Assembly (NCBI GenBank): GCA_913030825.1
Contig: CAJWCU010000013.1
Span: 1 to 64,000 of the forward strand
Direction: 5' to 3'
Source: an uncultured Rhodospirillaceae bacterium
GTDB lineage: Bacteria > Pseudomonadota > Alphaproteobacteria > Rhodospirillales > Casp-alpha2
Length of the DNA: 64,000 nucleotides
Of this stretch, positions 16,726 to 25,198 are shown in pieces. Numbering within the stretch: the first letter of the stretch is position 1; each line of letters begins with the position of its first letter. Made by a program: the position numbers and the translations under genes. Below the pieces are notes generated by a model. It was not told the origin of the DNA. It saw only the letters and a list, made by a program, of their open reading frames with translations, and did no database searches.

Positions 16726-17529
16726 ATGAACCGCAATTCCCGCCCCGCCATCACGCCCGTCGCCATCGTCGGCGCCGGTCCCGGCGACCCCGACCTGATG
16801 ACGGTCAAGGGTCTGCGCCGGCTCATGGGGGCGGACGTCGTGGTATACGACAAATTGGTTTCCGACCAGATATTGGACCTGATTCCCACCGGAGCAAGCC
16901 GCATCTTCGCCGGCAAGCAGGCGCGCAACCATCACATGCCGCAGGAAGACATCAATTCCCTGCTGGTCCGCCTGGCCCGGTCCGGTCGGCGGGTGGTGCG
17001 GCTCAAGGGCGGCGATCCGTTCGTTTTCGGGCGCGGCGGCGAGGAAGCACTGCACCTTGCGGCTGAGAACATTCCCTTCGAAATCGTTCCGGGTATCACA
17101 TCGTCGGCGGCCTGTACGGCCTATGCGGGTATTCCGCTGACCCATCGGGGCCTGGCCCATAGCGTGCGCTTCATCACCGGCCACTTGGCCAAGGAAGGGT
17201 CGTTGGATTTGGATTGGGACGGTCTCGCCGATCCTGAGACCACGTTGGTCGTCTACATGGGCCTGACCAATCTGGAGACCATCTGCGACCAACTGATCCG
17301 CCATGGCCTGAGCCCTGAAACTCCGGCCGCCGCCATCAATCAGGGCACCCGCCCGGATCAGCGCACCGTACAGGCGCCGCTCAGCGGTCTGGCTGCGGCG
17401 GTGGAAGCGGCCGACCTCGTCGGCGCGACGTTGCTGGTGATCGGCAAGGTTGTGAGCCTCGCCCCGGAACTGGATTGGTTCCTACCGGAACAGGTTGATA
17501 TCGACGACGAGACCGGCAGCGGCGACTGA
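16726..17529 (+). CDS. cobA: Uroporphyrinogen-III C-methyltransferase (SUMT)
   Basis: A 267-residue tetrapyrrole methylase. GAGPGDPDLMT near the N-terminus and VRLKGGDPFVFGRGGEE are the SAM-binding signatures of SUMT. It methylates uroporphyrinogen III at C2 and C7 to precorrin-2, the branch point to siroheme and cobalamin. It is monofunctional, without the dehydrogenase/ferrochelatase part of CysG. It is divergent from ctaA and convergent with the coiled-coil gene 26 nt downstream. Siroheme is the cofactor of assimilatory sulfite reductase, so it could support the sulfur genes nearby, but no reductase gene is adjacent. Confidence 0.92.
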   Translation: MNRNSRPAITPVAIVGAGPGDPDLMTVKGLRRLMGADVVVYDKLVSDQILDLIPTGASRIFAGKQARNHHMPQEDINSLLVRLARSGRRVVRLKGGDPFVFGRGGEEALHLAAENIPFEIVPGITSSAACTAYAGIPLTHRGLAHSVRFITGHLAKEGSLDLDWDGLADPETTLVVYMGLTNLETICDQLIRHGLSPETPAAAINQGTRPDQRTVQAPLSGLAAAVEAADLVGATLLVIGKVVSLAPELDWFLPEQVDIDDETGSGD

Positions 17530-17555
17530 GCCCTCTGCCCGTCTGCGTCCCCTCA

Positions 17556-20500
17556 TCAAATATTTCGGCCGAGCGCCCGTGCCAGGATCATGTAGACCTT
17601 GCCAACGTCCGACGACAGGAAGGTCGTGCGCAGTACGTTGTCGGGATCGCGCTTGCCGGCGTCCTGTAGGACCCGTTCGAATTCCGAGACGTAGCGGCCC
17701 GCGTAATCGCGGAACTCGGAATTTTCCCGGTACATCTTGGAAATCGCTTCCAGCTTGGCCTTCTCGCGGAACCCCAGCATCTTGCGGACGAAGACGCCCT
17801 TGTCGCCCTGGTTGAAGCGCCGCCATTCGTCTTCCGAAATGGGAACTTCCAAGGACCGGTTGAGATCGACCGCGACCGATTGCAGACGCTCCGTCACATA
17901 ACTCATCTGCTGCAGGAAGTCGGAGGTCTGCACATCCGCCTTGCGGGTGGTGAGTGTATCCAGGATCGAGCGCGCCTCGTCCGCCGCGAAATGCAGCTGG
18001 CGCGATTGAGCTTCCAGGTTGGTGCTGGTTTCCTGAGCCCGGCGCGAGAATTCGCCGAGCGACCGGTTGATGTTTTCCGCCTGGTTGCGCAGCGCCGAAT
18101 CCCACAGGCCGACCTTGGAGATCGCCTCGTCCGAGGCTTTGCCCAACTGGCGGCCACGTTCGCTGATCGATTGGCCGAGGGCCGAGATGCTCTGCTCCGC
18201 CTGACGGTAGTTGGAAGACAAATGGTCCATCTGACGGCGCAGGGTTTCGGCGGCCCCGTCCATCTTCGATAGGACCTTGTCGGCCAGGCCCGAGGCTTCG
18301 TCCGTGTGCGACCGCAAGCTGTCGGCCAGACGGTCGATCTTTTCCGAGGACTCCCGCCACAGCCCATCTGCCTCCGACGAGGTCCGGGCGACCGCCTGCC
18401 CGGCCCGGTCCAGCCGATCGACGGCCTGTTCCGAAACGCGGTCGAGCTGCGCCGCCCGGCTGTCCAAAGACTGCGACGCCTCATCGACCCGAGACGTCAG
18501 GTCGCGCGAAACCGTATCCAGTTCGTCCAGTCGGGCACGGAACTCACGGCCCAGATCGCGCAGGCCGGTCAACGTGCTGTCGGACATGCCTTCCAGTTCC
18601 ACCGTGCGCTGACGCAGCATGGCGCCGATGCCTTCGACCTGGCCGGAGGCACGCTCGACCGCACCGGTCAATTGCTGCGACGAGGAATGCAGGGAGTCGG
18701 AAATCAGGGTCACCATGCTCGACGATTTGTCGACGGTCTGGGCGACCTCGTTGGCCCGGCCTTGCAAACCTTCGCTGACCCGCATCAGGCGCGCCGCCGC
18801 ATCGTTGGCGAGACGCGTCACGTTGACCGCCTGTTCCTGCAGGTGTTCGGAGAAGGTGTTCAAATCCGTGCCTGCCGTTTCCGACGCCTTGGTCAGGTCG
18901 CCGGCGCTGGACCGCATCAGGGTCGTCAGGCTGGTCAGACGTTCACGGGCGTCCGTTACCGCCTGTTCCAACTCGCCCCGGTACTGGGTCAGGCCGTTGC
19001 GGATACCGGCCAGGCGCGCCGTCGTGCGGTCGGAATCGGAGACCGCCTCCTGAACCACGTCCTTGACCACATCGCCAATGGTGCCCAGGCGCGAGACCGC
19101 GTGATCGACAACTTCCTCGACTTTGTCCCGGCCGGTCGTAAGGGCACCCGTCGCCTCTTCGACCCGACCGGATGCCCGCGCCGTCGCTTCGTCCAAATCG
19201 CTGGCGGCGTCCTTGAGGAACCGCCGCGCATTGGTGATGCGCTCGTCGGTCAAGGTCGATACGCGCTCCAATTCGACCGTGCGCAGTTCCATCGCATCGC
19301 GCAACGCACCCATCTTGCGTGCGGCCTGGTCCGACGTTTCGTTGACCGCTTCGCCCTGGCGGAACAAGGTCTCCGTCACCATGGACAGCAGGTTCGCCGC
19401 CTGATCGGAAACCTCGCGGAGAGCGCGCGACTGGCCTTCGAGTTCACCGCCAAACTTGGTCATTTCGCCGATGGCTTCTGCGCCGGAAATCTGTAGACCC
19501 GCCGTGCCGCGCTTGACCGCGTCGAGCGTCGTGCCGATGGCGGAGGTCGTCTGCCCGGAGGCCGCGACGATCTGTTCCAGACGTGCCCTCATTTCCGCGT
19601 CGAGCGCGCGCAACTGGTTGCCCGTTTCGCCGACCGAGGTATTGACCTTGTCGCCGGCCCCTTCGACGGCGCCGCCGGCATTGCCGATCTGTTCGACCGC
19701 GCGCTGCGAAATCTCGCGCAGACGGTCGGAATGGAAGCGCAGCAATGCCGAGACTTTTTCCAAGTTGGTTACGGCAAGACCGGCGGAATAACCAATGGAA
19801 TCCGACTGCCCTGAAATCTGCCCGCCCAGCTGACCCAGGCGTTCGACGGCCTGAGCGCTGGCATCGGTCAAGGCGACCAATGTTTCCTGCAGGGATTGCG
19901 CGATCGTCCCGGCCTGCTGGGTCGAGGCCTGCACCCGATCGGCACTATGGAGCATCGCGCGGGTGACCGACGCGACATCGGACGCCCCTTTGTCCACTGT
20001 GCGGGCCAGCACCGTTTCCGTTTCACGCAGGCCCTCGATCAGCCCCGTCACGCGGCCGTCCGCCAGATCGGCGGCAGCTGCGATATCGCCCTGACGGCGA
20101 GACAGGTCGGCACCCACGGCGGCCAAACGATTGGCCGCCGTGTCGGCGGCCTGGGACAGTTCGTTGCGGCGTTGGGCCATTTCCCGTCCGTATTCGGACA
20201 ACCGTTCGATGGCCTGACCCGAGGTGCCCAGAAGTTCTTCCGAACGGCCGCGCAATTCGCCGCCCGCCTGTTCGGCACGGGCAATGACGTTTTCCGCGTT
20301 GTCGCCCAGTTCGCCAGTCGCACGGCGAAGATTGTCGGCGGCTGCATCGGCCTGATCGGCCATGCGCTGTGCCTGACCGTGCAGGTTATCGACCTGCGCC
20401 GACAGGCCGTCGCCGGATTGGCTCAGGCGGCCGACCGCCCGGTCGACGGTTTCAGTGATCGCAGCGGCCTGACGGCTGAGGCGCGACCCTGCTTCCGTGG

Positions 20501-21689
20501 CCTGCGAGACTGCCTGTTCGGTCACGATGGAGAGTGATTCCGCATTGTCGCGCAGTTCGGTCGAGATGATCGAAATCCGGTCGGACACGCGCTGGCCCAT
20601 GCCGTCCAGAACATCTGCCTGACGGCCCAGCCCCAATTCCAGTTCCGCCGCCGCGTCCTTGGCCCGTTCGGCCCGTTGGCTCAGGTCCTCGGCGCTTTGA
20701 CCGAGAATACCCGCCGCTTCGTTGACGCTGGCATTGGCTTTGCCCGCCGCGTCCTCGATCTCACCGATGCGGCGCTCCAGCAAGCTGTCGGCCTGCACCC
20801 CACGGGCCAAAGCCTCGCGGGAAACGCTGTCCAGGCGTTCGGCCCGGCGGTCGAAGGCTTCGACGGCCTTGAGCGTCCGGTTGGAGGTTTCCTCGGCAAC
20901 GCCGTCCAGTTCTTCCGAACGGCGTTTGAGCGCGGTGATCATATCCTCGGCCCGGGCTGAGGCACGGTCGGCGGAGACAGTCAGACCGTGGGCCTGTTCG
21001 AACAAATCTTCTCCCGCGCCCTTCGCCCGGTCGGCGGCCCGTTCGGTCGCCGAGGACAGATCCTCGGTCTGGCGTTTCAGGGCGTCGGCCACGGCATGGG
21101 CGCGCAGGTCGGCGTCTTCCGACACCTGCGAGAGGTCGCGGGTCCGCTCACGGATCAGATCGCCCAGGGCCTGGCCCCGCCGCGCCGCCTCTTCCGATGC
21201 GGACAACAGTTCCTTGGTCTGGCGGCGCAGGGAATTGGTGATTTCGTCCATCCGCGCATTGGCGCGGTCGGACGGATAGATGAGTTGTTTCAGATGCGCG
21301 CGCAGCACGGCGGTTTCGTGGCGCAGCTGCTGGCCGCGTTCGAAAAAGGCGATGATCATCCACAGGAAGGCGACGGGCGTGAAGGCGCCGGCCGCGAACC
21401 CACCGACTTCGTGCGGCAGCAATTCATCCAGATTGGACAAACCGAACGACCGTTCGATGAAATCCAGAACCAGGGCGAACCACAGAACCGTCAGCACACC
21501 CCCGGCGACGATATGCAGCTTCCAGCGAACGTAGAACGGTGCTTTCCAATCATCCGGTGCCGTCAGGTCATTGACCTCGGGCAGGGCCGCGCGGGTTTTC
21601 GCCGCCGTCTCGTCACCGCCGGAAACCTGCCCGTCCCGGGCCTCGGCGGCCGCTTCGGCCGCGCCTTTCTGGACTACCTGCTTCGCCAT
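17556..21689 (-). CDS. Giant two-TM coiled-coil scaffold-like protein
   Basis: A 1377-residue protein I cannot assign to a named family. Residues ~58-78 and ~95-116 are hydrophobic helices close together. About 1100 residues (120-1240) of charged and alanine-rich helical repeats follow, with recurring E-R-A-x-x-R-A-E patterns typical of long coiled coil. The last ~110 residues are a distinct, probably globular region (EVPISEDEWRRFNQGDKG to VYMILARALGRNI). The layout resembles polar or division-site scaffolds such as Caulobacter TipN (membrane anchor plus long coiled coil), but this is similarity of design, not shown homology. It stands alone, 26 nt from the convergent cobA. It could organise the pole, division plane or envelope. 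Confidence 0.8.
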   Translation of the reverse strand: MAKQVVQKGAAEAAAEARDGQVSGGDETAAKTRAALPEVNDLTAPDDWKAPFYVRWKLHIVAGGVLTVLWFALVLDFIERSFGLSNLDELLPHEVGGFAAGAFTPVAFLWMIIAFFERGQQLRHETAVLRAHLKQLIYPSDRANARMDEITNSLRRQTKELLSASEEAARRGQALGDLIRERTRDLSQVSEDADLRAHAVADALKRQTEDLSSATERAADRAKGAGEDLFEQAHGLTVSADRASARAEDMITALKRRSEELDGVAEETSNRTLKAVEAFDRRAERLDSVSREALARGVQADSLLERRIGEIEDAAGKANASVNEAAGILGQSAEDLSQRAERAKDAAAELELGLGRQADVLDGMGQRVSDRISIISTELRDNAESLSIVTEQAVSQATEAGSRLSRQAAAITETVDRAVGRLSQSGDGLSAQVDNLHGQAQRMADQADAAADNLRRATGELGDNAENVIARAEQAGGELRGRSEELLGTSGQAIERLSEYGREMAQRRNELSQAADTAANRLAAVGADLSRRQGDIAAAADLADGRVTGLIEGLRETETVLARTVDKGASDVASVTRAMLHSADRVQASTQQAGTIAQSLQETLVALTDASAQAVERLGQLGGQISGQSDSIGYSAGLAVTNLEKVSALLRFHSDRLREISQRAVEQIGNAGGAVEGAGDKVNTSVGETGNQLRALDAEMRARLEQIVAASGQTTSAIGTTLDAVKRGTAGLQISGAEAIGEMTKFGGELEGQSRALREVSDQAANLLSMVTETLFRQGEAVNETSDQAARKMGALRDAMELRTVELERVSTLTDERITNARRFLKDAASDLDEATARASGRVEEATGALTTGRDKVEEVVDHAVSRLGTIGDVVKDVVQEAVSDSDRTTARLAGIRNGLTQYRGELEQAVTDARERLTSLTTLMRSSAGDLTKASETAGTDLNTFSEHLQEQAVNVTRLANDAAARLMRVSEGLQGRANEVAQTVDKSSSMVTLISDSLHSSSQQLTGAVERASGQVEGIGAMLRQRTVELEGMSDSTLTGLRDLGREFRARLDELDTVSRDLTSRVDEASQSLDSRAAQLDRVSEQAVDRLDRAGQAVARTSSEADGLWRESSEKIDRLADSLRSHTDEASGLADKVLSKMDGAAETLRRQMDHLSSNYRQAEQSISALGQSISERGRQLGKASDEAISKVGLWDSALRNQAENINRSLGEFSRRAQETSTNLEAQSRQLHFAADEARSILDTLTTRKADVQTSDFLQQMSYVTERLQSVAVDLNRSLEVPISEDEWRRFNQGDKGVFVRKMLGFREKAKLEAISKMYRENSEFRDYAGRYVSEFERVLQDAGKRDPDNVLRTTFLSSDVGKVYMILARALGRNI

Positions 21690-21736
21690 TGTTTCCGCCC
21701 TCCTTCAGGGGCATGCCGCGCAGAAATAATGGTACA

Positions 21737-21753
21737 CCCCCGCCGGACGGGGG
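21737..21753 (-). terminator. GC hairpin downstream of the SDR gene
   Basis: CCCCCG (21737-21742) and CGGGGG (21748-21753) form a six-pair stem with a five-base loop. It lies between the SDR stop and the coiled-coil gene start, both on the minus strand. No clear U-tract follows, so termination is only possible. Confidence 0.35.
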
Positions 21754-21869
21754 CAAAACGCCTTTCGCGGCAGGATTACATTATGGGAAACGTGGTTAAG
21801 CCGGAGTTAAAAATCGGATGAAGGACGCGGCCTAACCGATTGGGATTGATGCCGGTTTTCAACCAACGA

Positions 21870-22637
21870 TCAGAACATGTGCTGGCCGCCGGTAACCCAG
21901 ATTTCCGTGCCGGTGACGTAGCGTGCATCTTCGGAGCAAAGATAGTGGATCGCCCCCGCGACGTCGGTCGGCGAGCCCATCTTATCCAACGGGATACGCG
22001 GGATCAGGGCTTCGTATTCCGGCTGGATCATTTCCGTTTCGATCTCGCCGGGGGCGACGGCGTTGACCCGCACGCCCAAGGCCGCGAATTCGTTGGCCAT
22101 TTCGCGGGTCAGGGCCGACAGAGCTGCCTTGGAAATCGAATAGGCCGATCCGGCAAAGGGGTGGATCATATGCCCGGCGATGGAGGTCACGTTGACAATC
22201 GCGCCCTCCCCTTTGTGCAGGGCCGATGCAAAGCCCCGTGAAAGCCGCAGAGGGGCCAGGAAGTTCAGGTCGAAGACCTCCTGCCAGGCGCCCAGGTCGC
22301 CGTTCAGGCAGCCCAACCGTTCCTTGAACGGCGTCTTGGGCGACATCCCGGCGTTATTGACCAGGGCCTCCAGCCGCCCTTCGGGCAGGGCTGCGTTGGC
22401 TTCCTTGATGAAGTTTTCGACGCTGTCGACGTCGGACAGGTCGGTCGGGATGTGGCAGGTCCATTGCGGGTCCCGCTTGCATTCCTCGGGCGTGTCCTCG
22501 CGCGAACAGGTGATGATGTGCCAGCCGCGCGCGAGGAAGAACCGCGCCGTGGCATGACCGATGCCACGGCTGGCGCCGGTGATGACCACCGTGCGCAAGC
22601 GGTCGTCCGGCTGCTGTTTGTCTCCGCTCCCTGTCAT
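21870..22637 (-). CDS. Short-chain dehydrogenase/reductase
   Basis: A 255-residue classical SDR. TGASRGIG at residues 20-27 binds the dinucleotide, NNAG follows, and the catalytic Ser-Tyr-Lys set is in NVTSIAG and YSISKAAL. The C-terminal VTGTEIWVTGGQHMF matches 3-oxoacyl-reductase-like members. Substrate is unknown; sequence supports an NAD(P)-dependent alcohol/ketone oxidoreductase in the cytoplasm. The neighbouring MFS transporter starts upstream on the same strand (55-nt gap), so the two may be co-transcribed, and the SDR may act on an imported compound. Confidence 0.88.
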   Translation of the reverse strand: MTGSGDKQQPDDRLRTVVITGASRGIGHATARFFLARGWHIITCSREDTPEECKRDPQWTCHIPTDLSDVDSVENFIKEANAALPEGRLEALVNNAGMSPKTPFKERLGCLNGDLGAWQEVFDLNFLAPLRLSRGFASALHKGEGAIVNVTSIAGHMIHPFAGSAYSISKAALSALTREMANEFAALGVRVNAVAPGEIETEMIQPEYEALIPRIPLDKMGSPTDVAGAIHYLCSEDARYVTGTEIWVTGGQHMF

Positions 22638-22692
22638 GGGCTGGACGTTACGGCAATCGCGCCGGGGTTTCCAGATGCCTTTCAGCCCGAAT

Positions 22693-23991
22693 TCACCGCA
22701 GTGGACTGCGGCTACGATCCGGCGTCATCGCCAGCGCCACCACGGCGATCAAGGCGGCGGCAGCCATGTACCCCGCCGGGGCGGTGACGATGCCGGTGGC
22801 CGCGATCAGGCTGGTCGCGATCATCGGCGTCAACCCGCCGAACACGCCCATCCCGATATTGAAGGCCACGGAATAGCCGGACAGGCGGTCCCGTTCCGGA
22901 AACATCTCGGCGAATAGCGCCGGCCCCGAGCCCAAGGGCACGGCCAGCAGCAGGAACATCACGCCATGGGTCACCAACACCGAAGTCATGGAGCCGCCCG
23001 ATGTCAACATCCACCAATGCAGCGGCCAAGCGGCGAGCGCCAGCCCCAGAACCGCCAGGGCGATCCAAGTCCGCCGTGCGAGCCAGCGGTCGCCGACCAC
23101 GGCAGCGAGCGGCATCGCCGGAATGACGATCAGCATCATCGCCGTACTGATGGTCAGCGCCGTATGACGGGCCATCAACCCCTGCCCGGCCAGCCATTCC
23201 GGTAAGTAGACGAAGGCGATGTAATAACAGACCCCGTAACTGGCGGCGAAGGCGAGCGCCAGGAAGGTCTCCCGCCGGTCGACCGTGAAGGCCTCCAGCA
23301 GCGGCGAGGTATCATCGCGGGCTTCATGATGTTCCTGGAACCGTTGCGATCGGTGCAAATTGCGCCGCATCAGGATGGCCAAGGTGCCGAGGAGCGCGCC
23401 GCCCAGGAACGGCAGCCGCCAAGCCCAGCCGGACAGGGTTTCCGGATCGAACAGATTGGTTACCAGGGCTGCCGCGCCGACCCCCAGGAGTGAGCCGACC
23501 ATGGAACCGATATTGGCCCAACTGCCGATCACGCCCCGCTTTCCATCTGGCGCGGTTTCGACCAGATAGGTCGCCGACGACGAAAATTCCCCGCCTACGG
23601 ACAGCCCTTGAACGATGCGCACCAATACAAGCATTGCCGGTGCCAGAACGCCAACCTGGGCATAGGTCGGCAGCAAACCCAACAGCAGCGTCGGCAGGGC
23701 CATCATGGCGACGGATATCTGCATCGTCCGGGCCCGGCCGTAGCGGTCGCCGAACCATCCGAAGACCGCGGCCCCCAGGGGACGCATCAGGAAGCCCGCC
23801 GCGAAAATACCGTAGGTCGCGATCAGGCCCGCGGTCGGATCTTCTGCCGGAAAAAACACCGGGGCGATAATCCCCGCCAGATAGCCGTAAAGCGCGAAGT
23901 CGTACCATTCGACGACGTTTCCGATGAACCCGGCCATGACCCGGTGGCGCAACTCCGGCGCGTCCGGTTCGGTGCATCGTTCGTCAGTCAT
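22693..23991 (-). CDS. MFS transporter, metabolite:H+ symporter (MHS) type
   Basis: A 432-residue, 12-helix major facilitator. GNVVEWYDFALYGYLAG at the first helix and the loop GWFGDRYGRARTMQISV are hallmarks of the MHS branch (ProP, KgtP, ShiA relatives), which imports organic acids or osmolytes with protons. The central loop is charged (RRNLHRSQRFQEHHEARD). Substrate is not predictable. It is probably the first gene of a unit with the downstream SDR. It is divergent from the YedK-like gene, whose start lies 75 nt away. Confidence 0.9.
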   Translation of the reverse strand: MTDERCTEPDAPELRHRVMAGFIGNVVEWYDFALYGYLAGIIAPVFFPAEDPTAGLIATYGIFAAGFLMRPLGAAVFGWFGDRYGRARTMQISVAMMALPTLLLGLLPTYAQVGVLAPAMLVLVRIVQGLSVGGEFSSSATYLVETAPDGKRGVIGSWANIGSMVGSLLGVGAAALVTNLFDPETLSGWAWRLPFLGGALLGTLAILMRRNLHRSQRFQEHHEARDDTSPLLEAFTVDRRETFLALAFAASYGVCYYIAFVYLPEWLAGQGLMARHTALTISTAMMLIVIPAMPLAAVVGDRWLARRTWIALAVLGLALAAWPLHWWMLTSGGSMTSVLVTHGVMFLLLAVPLGSGPALFAEMFPERDRLSGYSVAFNIGMGVFGGLTPMIATSLIAATGIVTAPAGYMAAAALIAVVALAMTPDRSRSPLR

Positions 23992-24066
23992 TCAGGAAAT
24001 CTCCGTTCACCCGTCACCATCATCTTGCGGCTTTCATCCGCCGCTGCAACGCATAGAATACCCGCC

Positions 24067-24645
24067 ATGTGCGCGCGATACGAAATGTCGGCAAGTCCCC
24101 GGACCATCATGGAGCGGTTCGACCTGGACGAACCGCCGCCCGTACCCAACACGGACGACATGCGGCCGACGGACCAGGCATTGATCATCGACGCAGGCGG
24201 CCCGCGCCTGCAGCGCTGGGGCCTTGCCGTTTCTTGGGACAAGAAACCGTTGATCAACGCGCGGGCGGAGACCCTCGCGGAAAAGCCGACCTTCCGGCCT
24301 TTGTTGGCACAACGCTGCCTTGTGCCGATGACCGCCTATCTGGAATGGCGCAAGGCCGAGGACGGCTCGAAGCGGAAGAACCGCATCGCGCCGGCCGAAG
24401 GCGCACCGGCGGCCTTCGCCGGGCTGACCGACGGCGATGCCTTCACGATCGTCACCTGCCCTCCTGCCGGGACCATCTCCCATATCCACAACCGCATGCC
24501 GGTGATCCTGACCGGCGACGCGGCGGCGGCATGGGCGGACAAGGCAAAGCCCTTCTCCGAAGTCGCCCCGCTGCTGCATCCCTTTCAAGAGGCACTGGCC
24601 TACGAGGAAGAAATTCCACAGCGCGTTCAAGGCGAACTGTTCTAG
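24067..24645 (+). CDS. yedK: SOS response-associated peptidase YedK/HMCES
   Basis: A 192-residue SRAP-domain protein. Cys2 becomes the N-terminal catalytic residue after methionine removal and forms a thiazolidine crosslink with abasic sites in single-stranded DNA. Other family residues are visible: Asn64 in INARAET, Glu93 in YLEW and His141 in HIHNRMPVIL. The length is near normal for bacterial members. Its stop overlaps the stop of the convergent downstream gene by 3 bases (shared CTAG). No LexA box was recognised in the short divergent gap with the MFS gene. Confidence 0.93.
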   Translation: MCARYEMSASPRTIMERFDLDEPPPVPNTDDMRPTDQALIIDAGGPRLQRWGLAVSWDKKPLINARAETLAEKPTFRPLLAQRCLVPMTAYLEWRKAEDGSKRKNRIAPAEGAPAAFAGLTDGDAFTIVTCPPAGTISHIHNRMPVILTGDAAAAWADKAKPFSEVAPLLHPFQEALAYEEEIPQRVQGELF

Positions 24646-25115
24646 AGATCGTCCTCGTCTTCGTCGGAATCGTCGAGATACGGAAAGTCCAACGCGCCCT
24701 CGCCGTCCCCCCCACTCCCGTCGAACGACATGCGATGGACGATCTTTTCGCCTGCATCGATCTCGCCGTCCTCGTAATGGACCAATGTCGCCGAGACGAC
24801 CTCGGCGACGAAATCGGCGGTGACCGGCGCCAACATGGTTTTATCGGTCAGGAACTCCGGATCGTAGATGATCCGCGCCAGGCGTTGGTGGTTGACGTCG
24901 ACGAAGCGAAACAGGCGGTTGATGAATTCCTTTTTCGCCAGGTAGGTCGGCAGGACGGCGACCGTATCGGCCAGCACCAGATAGACCAGATTGGGCATCC
25001 GCTCGGTCCGCGGATCCTCCCCCAGCTTTTCCGCGACGTCGGTGAAATAGACGGCCTGTTCCTTTTCCAGGCCGCCCAGCGCGGCATTGAGAATTCGGCG
25101 ATGGACCTGAGACAT
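24642..25115 (-). CDS. Conserved-looking protein of unknown function
   Basis: A 157-residue soluble protein that I do not recognise. The N-terminal ~115 residues look like a mixed helical domain (MSQVHRRILNAAL, RMPNLVYLVLADTVAVLP). The C-terminus is strongly acidic (LDDSDEDEDDL). There is no signal peptide or membrane helix. Its 3' end overlaps the yedK stop codon. A clear Shine-Dalgarno is missing at the ATG, so the start is less certain. Codon bias matches neighbouring genes, which supports it being real. Confidence 0.65.
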   Translation of the reverse strand: MSQVHRRILNAALGGLEKEQAVYFTDVAEKLGEDPRTERMPNLVYLVLADTVAVLPTYLAKKEFINRLFRFVDVNHQRLARIIYDPEFLTDKTMLAPVTADFVAEVVSATLVHYEDGEIDAGEKIVHRMSFDGSGGDGEGALDFPYLDDSDEDEDDL

Positions 25116-25198
25116 ATGTACGTGGCGTCCGGTTCGTCTGCGGCTTCGGGGGGCTTAGCCTAACACGTGGACAGCGCCGGTCACGACCTCCGGCTGCG

